NCBI RefSeq assembly: GCF_000744705.1
Contig: NZ_JQML01000001.1
Span: forward strand, 1,364,001-1,428,000
Length of the DNA stretch: 64,000 bases
DNA from: Streptacidiphilus albus JL83
GTDB lineage: Bacteria > Actinomycetota > Actinomycetes > Streptomycetales > Streptomycetaceae
Reading direction: 5' to 3'
In this document: positions 52,818 through 61,592 of the stretch, piece after piece
Layout of the letters: each line of letters opens with the position of its first letter
Numbering within the stretch: position 1 is the first letter of the stretch
Made by a program: the position numbers and the translations under genes
Notes under the pieces: generated by a model
Seen by the model: only the letters and a program-made list of their open reading frames with translations
What the model was told of the DNA's origin: nothing
The model's database searches: none

Positions 52818-54083
52818 GTGGATGGCATGACAAAGCTGCTCTCGCCGTCCCGCCCGGCTGCCCCCGCCGACCCCCGTCCCGACTGCGGTCCGGTGACCGG
52901 CGGGCCCGCGCGACGCGGGCTGCTGCGCGACCTGGAGCACCCGCGCCAGGTGTTCTCCCACCTCGGGCCGAACTGGTACGCCTCGGTGATGGGCACCGGG
53001 ATCATCGCCGTGGCTGCGGCCTCGCTGCCGCTGCAACTGCCCGGGCTGCGGGCGGGCGCGACGGCGGTCTGGGCGCTGGCCGCGTTCCTGCTGGTGGCCG
53101 TGACCGTGGCCACCGCCGTGCACTGGCTGCGACACCCGGCGACCGCGCGCGGCCACGCGCTCGATCCGGTGATGGCTCACTTCTACGGCGCCCCGCCGAT
53201 GGCGCTGCTCACCGTCGGCTCCGGCGCGCTGCTGCTGGGCCGGGATCTGATCGGACTGCGCGCGGCCGTCGACCTGGACTGGACGCTGTGGTTCGCCGGG
53301 ACCGCGCTCGGCCTGGTGTCGGCAGTCGCGGTGCCGTACCTGGTGATCACCCGGCACACGGTGCGCTCGGACAGCCCCTTCGGCGGGTGGCTGATGTCCG
53401 TGGTCCCGCCGATGGTCTCCGCCTCGACCGGGGCGCTGCTGCTGCCGTACGCCCCGGCCGGTCAGCCCCGGCTCACCCTGCTGCTGGCCTGCTACGCCAT
53501 GTTCGGTCTCAGCCTGGTGGCCTCGATGGCGGTGATCACGGTGCTGCTGGTCCGGCTCGGCCTGCACGGCGCGGGTCCGGCGCGGATGGTGCCGACCCTG
53601 TGGATCGTGCTGGGTCCGCTCGGCCAGTCGGTCACCGCCGCCAACCTGCTCGGCGGGGCCGCGCACGAGGCGATACCCGCCCCCTACGCGTCGGCGCTGC
53701 AGACCTTCGGTGTCGTCTACGGCGTCCCGGTCTGGGGCTTCGCCGCACTGTGGGCCGTCCTGGCGGGCGCGATCACCCTGCGCACCGCACGCAAGGACGG
53801 CATCCCCTTCTCGCTGACCTGGTGGTCCTTCACCTTCCCGATCGGCACCTGCGTCACGGGTACCACCGGGCTCGCGCTGCACACCGGCTCGGACGGGTTC
53901 CGGATCGCTGCCATCGTCCTCTTCGCGGTCCTGGTCGGGGCCTGGGGCACGGTGGCGACCCGAACCCTGCTGGGCAGTCTGCGCGGACGGCTGTTCCTCG
54001 CCCCGGCGCAGCCCGCCGACGCCGTCCGGCCCGCCGACGCCGTGCGAGCCGCCGACGCCGTCCGGTCCGCCAACGCCGTGTGA
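52818..54083 (+). CDS. TDT (TehA/SLAC1) family transporter
   Basis: 421 residues from GTG 52818; ATG 52827 is the alternative. About ten helices begin after residue 50 with LGPNWYASVMGTGIIAVAAA, the family signature, and end with WWSFTFPIGTCVTGTTGLAL. The family includes C4-dicarboxylate carriers, tellurite-resistance proteins, sulfite exporters and anion channels. The C-terminal tail is an imperfect hexapeptide array (ADAVRP, ADAVRA, ADAVRS) encoded by an 18-bp DNA repeat. The divergent LysR gene is the likely regulator. Confidence 0.88.
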   Translation: MDGMTKLLSPSRPAAPADPRPDCGPVTGGPARRGLLRDLEHPRQVFSHLGPNWYASVMGTGIIAVAAASLPLQLPGLRAGATAVWALAAFLLVAVTVATAVHWLRHPATARGHALDPVMAHFYGAPPMALLTVGSGALLLGRDLIGLRAAVDLDWTLWFAGTALGLVSAVAVPYLVITRHTVRSDSPFGGWLMSVVPPMVSASTGALLLPYAPAGQPRLTLLLACYAMFGLSLVASMAVITVLLVRLGLHGAGPARMVPTLWIVLGPLGQSVTAANLLGGAAHEAIPAPYASALQTFGVVYGVPVWGFAALWAVLAGAITLRTARKDGIPFSLTWWSFTFPIGTCVTGTTGLALHTGSDGFRIAAIVLFAVLVGAWGTVATRTLLGSLRGRLFLAPAQPADAVRPADAVRAADAVRSANAV

Positions 54084-54116
54084 ACCGCCGACGCGGCGCA
54101 GCCCGCCGACGTGGCC
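54013..54116 (+). repeat. 18-bp tandem repeat spanning the transporter stop codon
   Basis: Six units starting CCGCCGACG at 54013, 54031, 54049, 54067, 54085 and 54103. The first four encode the hexapeptide tail; the fourth ends GTGTGA where its predecessors have GTGCGA or GTCCGG, so a C-to-T change created the stop. Confidence 0.88.
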
Positions 54117-54129
54117 ACTGTCCGCCGAA

Positions 54130-54651
54130 TCAGCGGCGCAGGGCTTCGTCGAGCCGGTGGTAGAGCACGTCCAGCCGAGTACGACCGGGATTGCGGGCCG
54201 GCATCCGCCGCAGCAACTCGCTCACTGCCGGCGGGGCGTGCTCAATCGCCCAGCGGATCTCCACATCACCGGCCCCGGTGTCCTCGCCCGCAGCCAACTC
54301 CCGGGCGCGCGCCTGGTGCACCGCCGGGGCCAGGACGTGCTTCGACTGGTGCGGGGTGGCCAGTGGGTGGATGTACGGGGTCGCCGCCGCGTAGCAGGCG
54401 GCGCGGGCAGCGGCGGTGGCGGCAGGGTCGGCGACATCACGCGCGGCGGCCTGCGCGGCCCAGGCCAGAGAGCGCAGTCGTGCGGTCCGCCTCCCCTCGC
54501 GCGCGAAGTTCCGGATGCCCTCGATCGCCTCGCGGGGACGGGTGTCGCCGGGGGCCTCCGCCTCGAAGAGCGGGAGCACCCGCTCGACGCAGTCGGCGGC
54601 CCAGAGCCCGAGCAGTCGGCGGTCTTCCTCGCTGATGGTCACCTCGTCCAT
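54130..54651 (-). CDS. Imm5-like putative immunity protein
   Basis: 173 residues from ATG 54651, almost wholly alpha-helical and alanine-rich (FAREGRRTARLRSLAWAAQA, AARAACYAAATPYIHPLATP, QSKHVLAPAVHQARAREL). The DCVERVLPLFE...GDTRPREAIEGIRNF start and HPLATxxQxKHxL motif match the small helical proteins annotated as putative immunity proteins in actinomycetes. No toxin gene is next to it, so it may be an orphan. Confidence 0.65.
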   Translation of the reverse strand: MDEVTISEEDRRLLGLWAADCVERVLPLFEAEAPGDTRPREAIEGIRNFAREGRRTARLRSLAWAAQAAARDVADPAATAAARAACYAAATPYIHPLATPHQSKHVLAPAVHQARARELAAGEDTGAGDVEIRWAIEHAPPAVSELLRRMPARNPGRTRLDVLYHRLDEALRR

Positions 54652-54780
54652 CCGCCCATCATGCCCGCCCGGGCGAAGGCGGCTGTCCGGACCGCATAAC
54701 CCGAGGAAGGGGAATCGGGACGCCGTCCGCCCACCCACCCCCGACCGACAGTGGGAGGCGGACGGTACCCACGGCAGGGG

Positions 54781-57009
54781 TCAGGCGTCAGTCTCGGCAC
54801 GGGCCTCGGACGCGGCGGCGGCGGACCCGGCGGCGGCGGACCCGGCCTGCGGCAGCGAGGCGCCCTCGATGTCGACGTTGGGCAGGAGGCGGTCCAGCCA
54901 GGACGGGAGCCACCAGGCCCGGCGTCCCAACAGCACCATGATGGCCGGGACGATCGTCATCCGGACCACGAAGGCGTCGATCAGCACGCCGACGGCGAGG
55001 GCGAAGCCGATCGACTTGATGATCGGGTCGCTGTCGAAGATGAAGCTGCCGAAGACGGTGGCCATGATCAGCGCGGCGGCCGAGACCACCCGGCCGCTGC
55101 GGGCCAGGCCGTGGGTGACGGCGCCGGCGGCGTCACCGGTCTCCTCGTAGTACTCCCGCATCCGGCTGACCAGGAAGACCTCGTAGTCCATGGCGAGGCC
55201 GAAGAGCACACCGATCAGTAGCACCGGCAGGAAGCAGATCACCGGCGCGGCGGCGGCGACCTGGAAGGCGCCGTTGAGGTGGCCCTCCTGGAAGACCCAG
55301 ACCACCAGCCCCAGGCTGGCAGCCGTCGAGAGCAGGAAACCGAGCACCGCCTTCAGCGGCACCAGCAGCGAGCGGAAGGCGAGGGTCAGCAGCACCAGCG
55401 CCAGCAGCACGATGATCGCCAGGAACAGCGGCAGCGCGGCGGACAGCTTGGCCGAGATGTCGATCGCGGCGGCGGTGTTGCCCGCGACGTAGAGGGTTCC
55501 GCCGGCCCGGCTCACGGCCGACTTGTCCTGCTCGCGCAGTCGGTGCACCAGGGTGCTGGTGGCCGGGGCGTCCGGGCCGCTCCGGGGGATGATGGTGACC
55601 ACGTCGAGGGTGCCGTCGCTGTTGGCCACGGCCAGCGCCACGGTGGCGATGTCCGGGTCCTTGGCCAGGCTGCCGCGCAACTGCTGGAGCAGCGGGGCGC
55701 GTTCGGCGGCGGGGATGTCGGTGGCGTCGACCACCACCGTCAGCGCGGCGTTGAAGCCGGAGCCGAAGCCCTTGCTGAGCAGGTCGTAGCTGCGGTGCTG
55801 GGTGCCGGCGACCGGCTGGGTCTCGTTGCTGGGCAGGCCGAGCCGCAGGCTGTGCGCGGGCACGGCGATGGCGGCCAGGCCGAGGACGCCGACCAGCAGC
55901 ACCGCGACCGGCGCCCGGCCGACGAGCTTGGCCCAGGCCAGCCCCCACGCGCCAGGGGCGCGCCTAGCCGAACGCCCGGCAGTACCGGACGGCTTGGGCG
56001 CGCGCGGGCGGATCCGCTCGCCGGCGAAGGCGAGCAGCGCGGGCAGCAGGGTGAGCGCCAGCAGCACGGCGATCAGCACGGCGGCGGCAGCGGCCAGCCC
56101 CATCGCGGCGAGGAAGGGGATACCGGTGGCGGCGAGTGCGGCGAGCGCGACCACGACGGTGGTCCCGGCGAAGACCACCGCGCTGCCGGCGGTGGCGGTG
56201 GCCCGGCCGATCGAGTCGTGCAGGTCGCTGCCGGGCTCGGCGAGTTGTTCGCGGTGGCGGGAGACGATGAACAGGGCGTAGTCGATGCCGACAGCCAACC
56301 CGATCATCAGCGCCAGCACGGTCGCGGTGTTGGTGAGTTGGACGAAGCGGGCGACGAACTGGACGCCCAGGACCGCAATCCCGACCCCCACCATCGCCAT
56401 CAGCAGCGGCAGCCCGGCCGCCAGCAGCGAGCCGATGGCGACGGCGAGGATGACGAAGGCGATGACCACGCCGACCACCTCACCGGGGCCGCCGACCTGG
56501 GTGACCGGGTGCTCGGCTGTGCCGCCGAACTCGACGTCCATGCCCGCGTCGCGAGCCGGGGCCATCGCGGCGGAGAGCGCGTCCTTGGCAGAATGCGGTA
56601 CGTCGTCCGGGATCTGACGGAACAGCACATCGCCGTAGGCGATGGTCCGGTCGGCCGAGACGGCACCGGTGGCAGCCGGGTCGGTGACCCGGATCACGCC
56701 CGGGACCCGGGCGGCGGCCCGGAGGCTCGCCGCGATCGCATCCTGCTCCCGGGCGCCGGCGAGGGTGGAGCCGGGCGCGGCGGCGAAGACCACGCGGGCG
56801 TCGCCACCGGCCGCCGCCGGGAACTTGGCCTGGAGCAGGTCCTGGGCCCGCTGCGACTCGATGCCGGGCACCGAGAACGTGGTGGTGAAGCTGCCGCCGA
56901 GACCGGCGCCCAGGCCGCCGACCACGGCCAGCAACAGCAACCAGACCGCCAGGACCCGTCCCCGGCGGCGCGCCGCCCACCGGCCCAACGCATACAACCG
57001 TCCAGCCAT
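54781..57009 (-). CDS. MMPL/RND family transporter
   Basis: 742 residues from ATG 57009. Two repeats each have a first helix, an extracellular domain and five helices: RRGRVLAVWLLLLAVVGGLG, IGLAVGIDYALFIVSRHREQ and, in the second half, IGVLFGLAMDYEVFLVSRMR with the proton-relay GxxxDY motif. Family members export lipids, antibiotics or pigments using proton motive force. A divergent TetR gene and palindrome point to substrate-induced expression. Confidence 0.94.
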   Translation of the reverse strand: MAGRLYALGRWAARRRGRVLAVWLLLLAVVGGLGAGLGGSFTTTFSVPGIESQRAQDLLQAKFPAAAGGDARVVFAAAPGSTLAGAREQDAIAASLRAAARVPGVIRVTDPAATGAVSADRTIAYGDVLFRQIPDDVPHSAKDALSAAMAPARDAGMDVEFGGTAEHPVTQVGGPGEVVGVVIAFVILAVAIGSLLAAGLPLLMAMVGVGIAVLGVQFVARFVQLTNTATVLALMIGLAVGIDYALFIVSRHREQLAEPGSDLHDSIGRATATAGSAVVFAGTTVVVALAALAATGIPFLAAMGLAAAAAVLIAVLLALTLLPALLAFAGERIRPRAPKPSGTAGRSARRAPGAWGLAWAKLVGRAPVAVLLVGVLGLAAIAVPAHSLRLGLPSNETQPVAGTQHRSYDLLSKGFGSGFNAALTVVVDATDIPAAERAPLLQQLRGSLAKDPDIATVALAVANSDGTLDVVTIIPRSGPDAPATSTLVHRLREQDKSAVSRAGGTLYVAGNTAAAIDISAKLSAALPLFLAIIVLLALVLLTLAFRSLLVPLKAVLGFLLSTAASLGLVVWVFQEGHLNGAFQVAAAAPVICFLPVLLIGVLFGLAMDYEVFLVSRMREYYEETGDAAGAVTHGLARSGRVVSAAALIMATVFGSFIFDSDPIIKSIGFALAVGVLIDAFVVRMTIVPAIMVLLGRRAWWLPSWLDRLLPNVDIEGASLPQAGSAAAGSAAAASEARAETDA

Positions 57010-57065
57010 CCCCGGCCTTCTCTCTCGCGAGTACCCCCTCGGGCGATTCTTGCAACCTAATGCAT

Positions 57066-57085
57066 TTTTACAGTCGGCTGCAAAA
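57066..57085. promoter_or_regulatory. TetR operator TTTTACAG-N4-CTGCAAAA
   Basis: An 8-bp inverted repeat (7 of 8 matching) around TCGG lies between the divergent MMPL and TetR genes in an AT-rich patch, overlapping the expected promoters. Confidence 0.65.
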
Positions 57086-57098
57086 TGACCATCGGCGG

Positions 57099-57104
57099 TA
57101 ACCT
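57099..57104 (+). promoter_or_regulatory. -10 element TAACCT for leaderless tetR transcript
   Basis: TAACCT ends six bases before ATG 57111 without any ribosome site between them. Confidence 0.4.
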
Positions 57105-57110
57105 GTGCGC

Positions 57111-57689
57111 ATGGCGGAGGACGGGCTCAGGGAGCGGAACAAGGCGCAGCGACGTGCTGCGATCATCCGTGCCGCCTTCAGGCTCTTCGCCGAGCGCGGC
57201 TACGACGCGACCACCGTCGCCGACATCGCCGAGGCGGCCGAGGTCTCGCCGCGCACGGTGACGCTCTACTTCGCGACCAAGCAGGACATCGCGCTGTCCA
57301 GGTTCAGCGAGAGCACCCAGTGCCTCGCCGACGCCCTGGCCGATCGCGGCCCGAACGAGACGGCGACCCAGATCATGGGCCGCTGGCTGACCGAGAAGCA
57401 CGCCCGCCCCTACGAGGAGGGCCTGCAGGAGCTGTCGCACCGGATGTTCGCCGCCAACCCCGAGCTGCGCGCGCTGCGCACGGCCCGGATGGCCGACGCC
57501 ATCCGCGAGGGCACCCGTGCCGTCGCCGAGGACCTGGGCACCACGCCGGACGACATCGGCCCCCGGATCGCGGCGGCAGCGGCGGCAGCCGTCCTCACCG
57601 AGATCGCCGACAGCCCCACCGGCCCCGAACACGACCGCGCCATCACCGTCGCGCTCCGCTTCCTCCAGGCCGGCCTCGCCTCGCTCTGA
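57111..57689 (+). CDS. TetR family transcriptional regulator
   Basis: 192 residues from ATG 57111 (GTG 57105 is an alternative). The HTH is RRAAIIRAAFRLFAERGYDA, TTVADIAEAAEVSPRTVTLY, FATKQDIAL. The C-terminal half (HRMFAANPELRALRTARMAD) is of the MftR/TetR_C type. It faces the MMPL exporter across a palindrome and probably represses it. Confidence 0.93.
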   Translation: MAEDGLRERNKAQRRAAIIRAAFRLFAERGYDATTVADIAEAAEVSPRTVTLYFATKQDIALSRFSESTQCLADALADRGPNETATQIMGRWLTEKHARPYEEGLQELSHRMFAANPELRALRTARMADAIREGTRAVAEDLGTTPDDIGPRIAAAAAAAVLTEIADSPTGPEHDRAITVALRFLQAGLASL

Positions 57690-58153
57690 ACCCGCGCGCG
57701 GGACGCCTTGCCGTGAGGGCAGCCGTGAGGGCAGCCGTGAGGGCAGCCGTGTGACAGCCCCGACAGTCGCGAGAGCCGATCGAGAGCCGCGAGGGCCGAT
57801 CGGGCATGCGCACGGCCGGCGCCGGGAAATCCCGGCAGGCTCGGAACTGGCGGACGGGGAATCGCCGTCCTACGCACGACGCCAACGACAGCACGGCCCC
57901 TGCTCGCCGTGGACCGCACCGGGCTCGGCCGAGCCGCACCGAGGACGACCGGTCGGTCCGGCGGAAGCGCGGGGTCGGCGGAGAGATGCGGAGAGATACA
58001 GGGTCGGCAGTCGGCGGAACGGCGGGCGAACGGCCCGCTGCTCCGGAAGACTGCAGAGAGGCCTCCGCGACGCCGGCCGCCCTGGCGACGACCGCGTCCG
58101 CCGCTGTACCGCGCCCCGACACCGAGCCGACCTGCCGACGGAGGACCCCGCCC
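57690..58153. other. 464-base intergenic region with a 12-bp tandem repeat
   Basis: GTGAGGGCAGCC occurs three times in tandem at 57713-57748. A palindrome CCCGCGCGCGGG follows the TetR stop. The frame of the downstream GH3 gene is open into this region but arginine-rich, and GGAGG at 58140-58144 marks the chosen start. No other gene is supported. Confidence 0.5.
57713..57748 (+). repeat. 12-bp tandem repeat, three copies
   Basis: Three exact copies of GTGAGGGCAGCC, followed by GTGTGA. Confidence 0.9.
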
Positions 58154-59518
58154 GTGGACACCAGTCCCTCCCCCGACCCGTCCCCCGGCCCGCGACCGCG
58201 CCGGAGCCCCGCCGCGCGGCGCAGCCGGAGGCGCACCGGCGTCCGGACCGGGGCGCGAACGGGCATGAGAGCCGATATGCGAGCCGGCCTGCGCGGCAGC
58301 CTGCGCAATGGCGTGGTGGCAGTGTGCGCGGTGGCGCTGATCGCGGCCTGCACGTCGGGTCACAGCAGTTCCTCGCACCAGGCGGGCGCGTCCGCCACCC
58401 CCGCCCGGAGCACTCCGGCCTCGGCGTCAACGTCAACGTCGGCATCAGCATCGACATCGGCGAGCCGAACCCCAACCGCCGCGGCGGGCGACTGCACCAC
58501 CGCCGCCCGGCTCGCCGCCTGGCCGACCCGTCGGCTGGCGCTGCTGACCGTCGCGGTGCCGGTCGCCGAGACCTCTCCGCAGGACGTCACCTCCGAGGTC
58601 GAGGCGGGCGTGGGCGGGGTGGTGCTCTTCGGCACCTCCGCCCCGTCCTCCCTGGGCAGTCGGCTGGCCGCGCTCCGGGAGCGGGTGCCGGGCCGGATCG
58701 GGTTGCTGGTGATGACCGACGAGGAGGGCGGCGACATCCAGCGGATGGCCAACCTGGTGGGCTCGCTGCCCTGGCCGGCCTGGATGGGCACGCACTGGAG
58801 CCCGGCCGAGATCCAGCAGGCGGTGACCGAGGTGGCCAAGCGGATGTCGGCCGAAGGCGTGAACATGGACCTCGCGCCGGTGGTGGACGTGGACGGCCGG
58901 GACGAACCGCCGAGCGACAGCAATCCTGACGGCTGGCGGTCCTTCAGCGGCTCTACCGCCGTGGTCACCCGGGATGCCCTCGCCTATATGGCGGGGCTGC
59001 GGGCGGGCGGGGTGATCCCGGTACTGAAGCACTTCCCGGGGCTCGGCGGATCCAGCTACAACTCCGACATCGCCCCGGCCCACACCGTGCCCTGGCCGGT
59101 CGTCCAGCGGGTCGGCCTCCCGCCCTTCGCCGCCGCCATCGCAGCCGGGGCACCTGCCGTGATGGCCTCCAACGACACCGTCCCCGGCTTCGCGGCGTAC
59201 CCGACCGGCCTCTCCCCCACCCAGTTGGGCGTACTCAGGAACACCCTGCACTTCGGCGGACTGGTGATCACCGACTCGCTCAGTGCCGGTGCGATCTCCG
59301 GCGCGGGTTTCACCATCCCGCAGGCGGCCGTCCAGGCCATCAGCGCGGGTTCGGACATGGTGATGTTCGGCCTGATGTCGAACGAGTCCGGCGAGACCAA
59401 CGCCATTGCCGACGCCATCGTCTCCGCCGTCGCCGACGGCCACCTCCCGCGCACCCGCCTGGTCGACGCCGCTGCCGCCGTTCTGGCGGTCCGCCACGAG
59501 GACCTCTGCCCCGCCTGA
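58154..59518 (+). CDS. GH3 family lipoprotein (NagZ-like beta-N-acetylhexosaminidase)
   Basis: 454 residues from GTG 58154, chosen because GGAGG lies nine bases upstream; ATG 58265 would shorten it by 37 residues. After an arginine-rich N-terminus comes a hydrophobic segment with lipobox LIAAC, then a serine/threonine-rich linker. The GH3 barrel shows LLVMTDEEGGDIQRMAN, GVNMDLAPVVDVDGR, VIPVLKHFPGLGGSSYNSD and LVITDSLSAGAI, where the TDS aspartate is the expected nucleophile. Family enzymes of this length cleave N-acetylglucosamine from peptidoglycan or chitin fragments; here it is anchored outside the membrane. Confidence 0.88.
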   Translation: MDTSPSPDPSPGPRPRRSPAARRSRRRTGVRTGARTGMRADMRAGLRGSLRNGVVAVCAVALIAACTSGHSSSSHQAGASATPARSTPASASTSTSASASTSASRTPTAAAGDCTTAARLAAWPTRRLALLTVAVPVAETSPQDVTSEVEAGVGGVVLFGTSAPSSLGSRLAALRERVPGRIGLLVMTDEEGGDIQRMANLVGSLPWPAWMGTHWSPAEIQQAVTEVAKRMSAEGVNMDLAPVVDVDGRDEPPSDSNPDGWRSFSGSTAVVTRDALAYMAGLRAGGVIPVLKHFPGLGGSSYNSDIAPAHTVPWPVVQRVGLPPFAAAIAAGAPAVMASNDTVPGFAAYPTGLSPTQLGVLRNTLHFGGLVITDSLSAGAISGAGFTIPQAAVQAISAGSDMVMFGLMSNESGETNAIADAIVSAVADGHLPRTRLVDAAAAVLAVRHEDLCPA

Positions 59519-59571
59519 GGGGTCGACGTCCGGCTCAACGCCTGCACACCGGCGGTACCCCGGTCGTGCCG

Positions 59572-59611
59572 CCGTGCGGCGTAGCGGTCCAAGGGCCGCT
59601 ACGCCGCACGG
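59572..59611. terminator. Hairpin terminator between convergent genes
   Basis: CCGTGCGGCGTAGCGG pairs perfectly over 16 bp with its complement around an 8-base loop, between the GH3 gene and the end of the leftward glucanase gene. Confidence 0.85.
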
Positions 59612-59630
59612 GGAACAAGGTGGGGCCGGG

Positions 59631-61592
59631 TCACCAGCCGATGGCCACCTGGACGTACTGTGCGTCGGTGGTGTTGAAGTCGGAGGACTGACCGTTGTCG
59701 TCGTCGTAGGCGAAGCCGTACTGCAGGCCGTTGACGGCGACCGAGTGCCAGAACGCGGCGTAGTAGTTGCAGGGCGCGTTCTGGTAGTAGTCCGACGGTG
59801 TGTTCTGCACCGCCGTGGAGAACTGCGCCACACAGCGGTTGAGGCCGGCGCACAGGCTCGGGTCACCGCTGAGGCTCGGGCTTCCGCCGCCCTGGCATCC
59901 GAAGACCTGCTGGCTGGTCTCGGTGGCGCCCTCCGAGGCCGCGTAGGAGACCATGTAGTTGGCGTTCGCCCCACCGGGCTGGAAGGCCGCGACGTCACCG
60001 GGTGCGGGGATGTTGTAGGGCGCGTCGACAGTGGCGAGCTGCTGGAACGGCGCGGGCACGGAGTTCTCGAACTGCTGGAAGAGAGCCGTCCTGCTCTCGG
60101 AGAACACCTGGTCGTCCTCGCCCACGACGGTGTCGGAGCCGTCGGAGTTGTGCAGGTGGATGGCCAGCGGCAGACCGAAGGCGTCGACCCGGGAGGTGTC
60201 GGCGTTGATCGTGGTGCCACTGGAGTTGAGCTCGATGAAGTCGTTGTACTGGCTGGTGGGCGAGCCGAGGTAGAAGTAGATCCGGCAGGAGTTGCACGAG
60301 GTCATGGTGTAGTACGGCGACTGCGCGATCGACTCCTCGACGCCGTTGACGTCCCAGTAGACCTCGCTGTCGGGGTACTGCCCGTTGGTCGCGTTGAGGA
60401 AGTCGAACTCGATGGCGCCCGAAGCGCCCGGGATGCTGCTGGTGTTGCCCCAGAAGGACGCCGGGAAGCCGCCGTAGCCGGTACCTCCGCCGCTGCCGGA
60501 GGTGGCGAAGGTGAGGTAGTTGATGTTCCAGCCGGGGTTGTCCTGGTCGAGTCTGAGGGTTTGTTGGCCGGCGGGCAGGGTGACGGTGGTGGTGACGGTG
60601 GTCCAGGTCTGGTAGCCGCCGGTGGCGGGGGTGTTGATGTTTCCGCTGAGGTTGGTTCCGGCGGCGTTGGCGATGTGGAGGGCGTCGGTGACGGCGGTGG
60701 GTGCGGCCAGGCGCAGGCTGACGGTGTAGGTGCCTGCGGTGGCGGCGTTGACGGTGTAGTTGAACCACTGTCCGGCTCCGGTCCAGCCCAGGTCGTAGCC
60801 GCCGCCGGTGTCGGTGGTGGCCTCCAGGTCGACGCCGTCGGAGCGGTAGCTGTTGCCGGAGCCGTTGACGGCGGTGACGCTGTAGGCGGTGCCCTGGCCG
60901 CCGGTGTCGTAGTTCTCTGCCTGCACGGTGCCCGGCAGCGCTGCCGCCGTACCGCCGTACGGGGCATCGGAGTTGGCGAAGGTGAGGTAGTTGATGTTCC
61001 AGCCGGGGTTGTCCTGGTCCAGCGTCAGCGTCTGGACGCCGGCGGTCAGGGTCACGCTGGCCGTCACCGTGGTCCAGTCCTGGTAGCCCCCGGTCGCCGG
61101 TACCGTCACCGGACCGGAGAGGTTGGTGCCGGCGGCGTTGGCGATGTGCAGTCCGTCGGTCACCGCCGTCGGGGCCGCCAGCCGCAGGCTGACCGCGTAG
61201 GTGCCCGCCGCCGCAGCGTTGACGGTGTACTTGAACCACTGTCCGGCTCCGGTCCAGCCCAGGTCGTAGCCGCCGCCGGTGTCGGTGGTGGCCTCCAGGT
61301 CCACGCCGTCGGAGCGGTAGCTGTTGCCGGAGCCGTTGACAGCGGTGACGCTGTAGGCCGTGCCCTGACCGCCGGTGTCGTAGTTCTCCGCCTGCACCGT
61401 CCCCGGCACCGCCGCCGCCGTACCCCCGTACGGGGCATCGGCGGCGGCATACGCCGCAGTGTGGGTGCCTACGAGCGTGAGGGCGGACAGGGCTGTGACG
61501 GCAAGGGCCGCCCGGAGCTTCGGGCGGGATCGGCGTCGGCTCGGTCTGCGCGCGGATGCGGGCAGTAACCGCGAACTGAGGAAGTGCCTCAT
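59631..61592 (-). CDS. Secreted GH64-type beta-1,3-glucanase with two CBM6-like domains
   Basis: 653 residues from ATG 61592. Residues 1-50 are a long signal peptide (RPKLRAALAVTALSALTLVG, cut near AYAAA). Two 157-residue CBM6-like modules follow (PGTVQAENYDTGGQGTAYSV, DLGWTGAGQWFKYTVNAAAA, LDQDNPGWNINYLTF). The catalytic part (from about residue 375) shows FPASFWGNTSSIPGASGAIE, NGQYPDSEVYWDVNG, YFYLGSPTSQYNDFIELNSS and RVDAFGLPLAIHLHNSDGSD, as in laminaripentaose-producing GH64 enzymes. It should attack fungal beta-1,3-glucan. It is divergent from a gene with the same N-terminal half. Confidence 0.88.
   Translation of the reverse strand: MRHFLSSRLLPASARRPSRRRSRPKLRAALAVTALSALTLVGTHTAAYAAADAPYGGTAAAVPGTVQAENYDTGGQGTAYSVTAVNGSGNSYRSDGVDLEATTDTGGGYDLGWTGAGQWFKYTVNAAAAGTYAVSLRLAAPTAVTDGLHIANAAGTNLSGPVTVPATGGYQDWTTVTASVTLTAGVQTLTLDQDNPGWNINYLTFANSDAPYGGTAAALPGTVQAENYDTGGQGTAYSVTAVNGSGNSYRSDGVDLEATTDTGGGYDLGWTGAGQWFNYTVNAATAGTYTVSLRLAAPTAVTDALHIANAAGTNLSGNINTPATGGYQTWTTVTTTVTLPAGQQTLRLDQDNPGWNINYLTFATSGSGGGTGYGGFPASFWGNTSSIPGASGAIEFDFLNATNGQYPDSEVYWDVNGVEESIAQSPYYTMTSCNSCRIYFYLGSPTSQYNDFIELNSSGTTINADTSRVDAFGLPLAIHLHNSDGSDTVVGEDDQVFSESRTALFQQFENSVPAPFQQLATVDAPYNIPAPGDVAAFQPGGANANYMVSYAASEGATETSQQVFGCQGGGSPSLSGDPSLCAGLNRCVAQFSTAVQNTPSDYYQNAPCNYYAAFWHSVAVNGLQYGFAYDDDNGQSSDFNTTDAQYVQVAIGW
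60498..61439 (-). repeat. Left copy of a 942-bp inverted repeat (double CBM module)
   Basis: Two 471-bp tandem units encoding CBM6-like domains. The pair is nearly identical, in inverse orientation, to 62750-63691; the inner unit is the most conserved. Confidence 0.88.
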
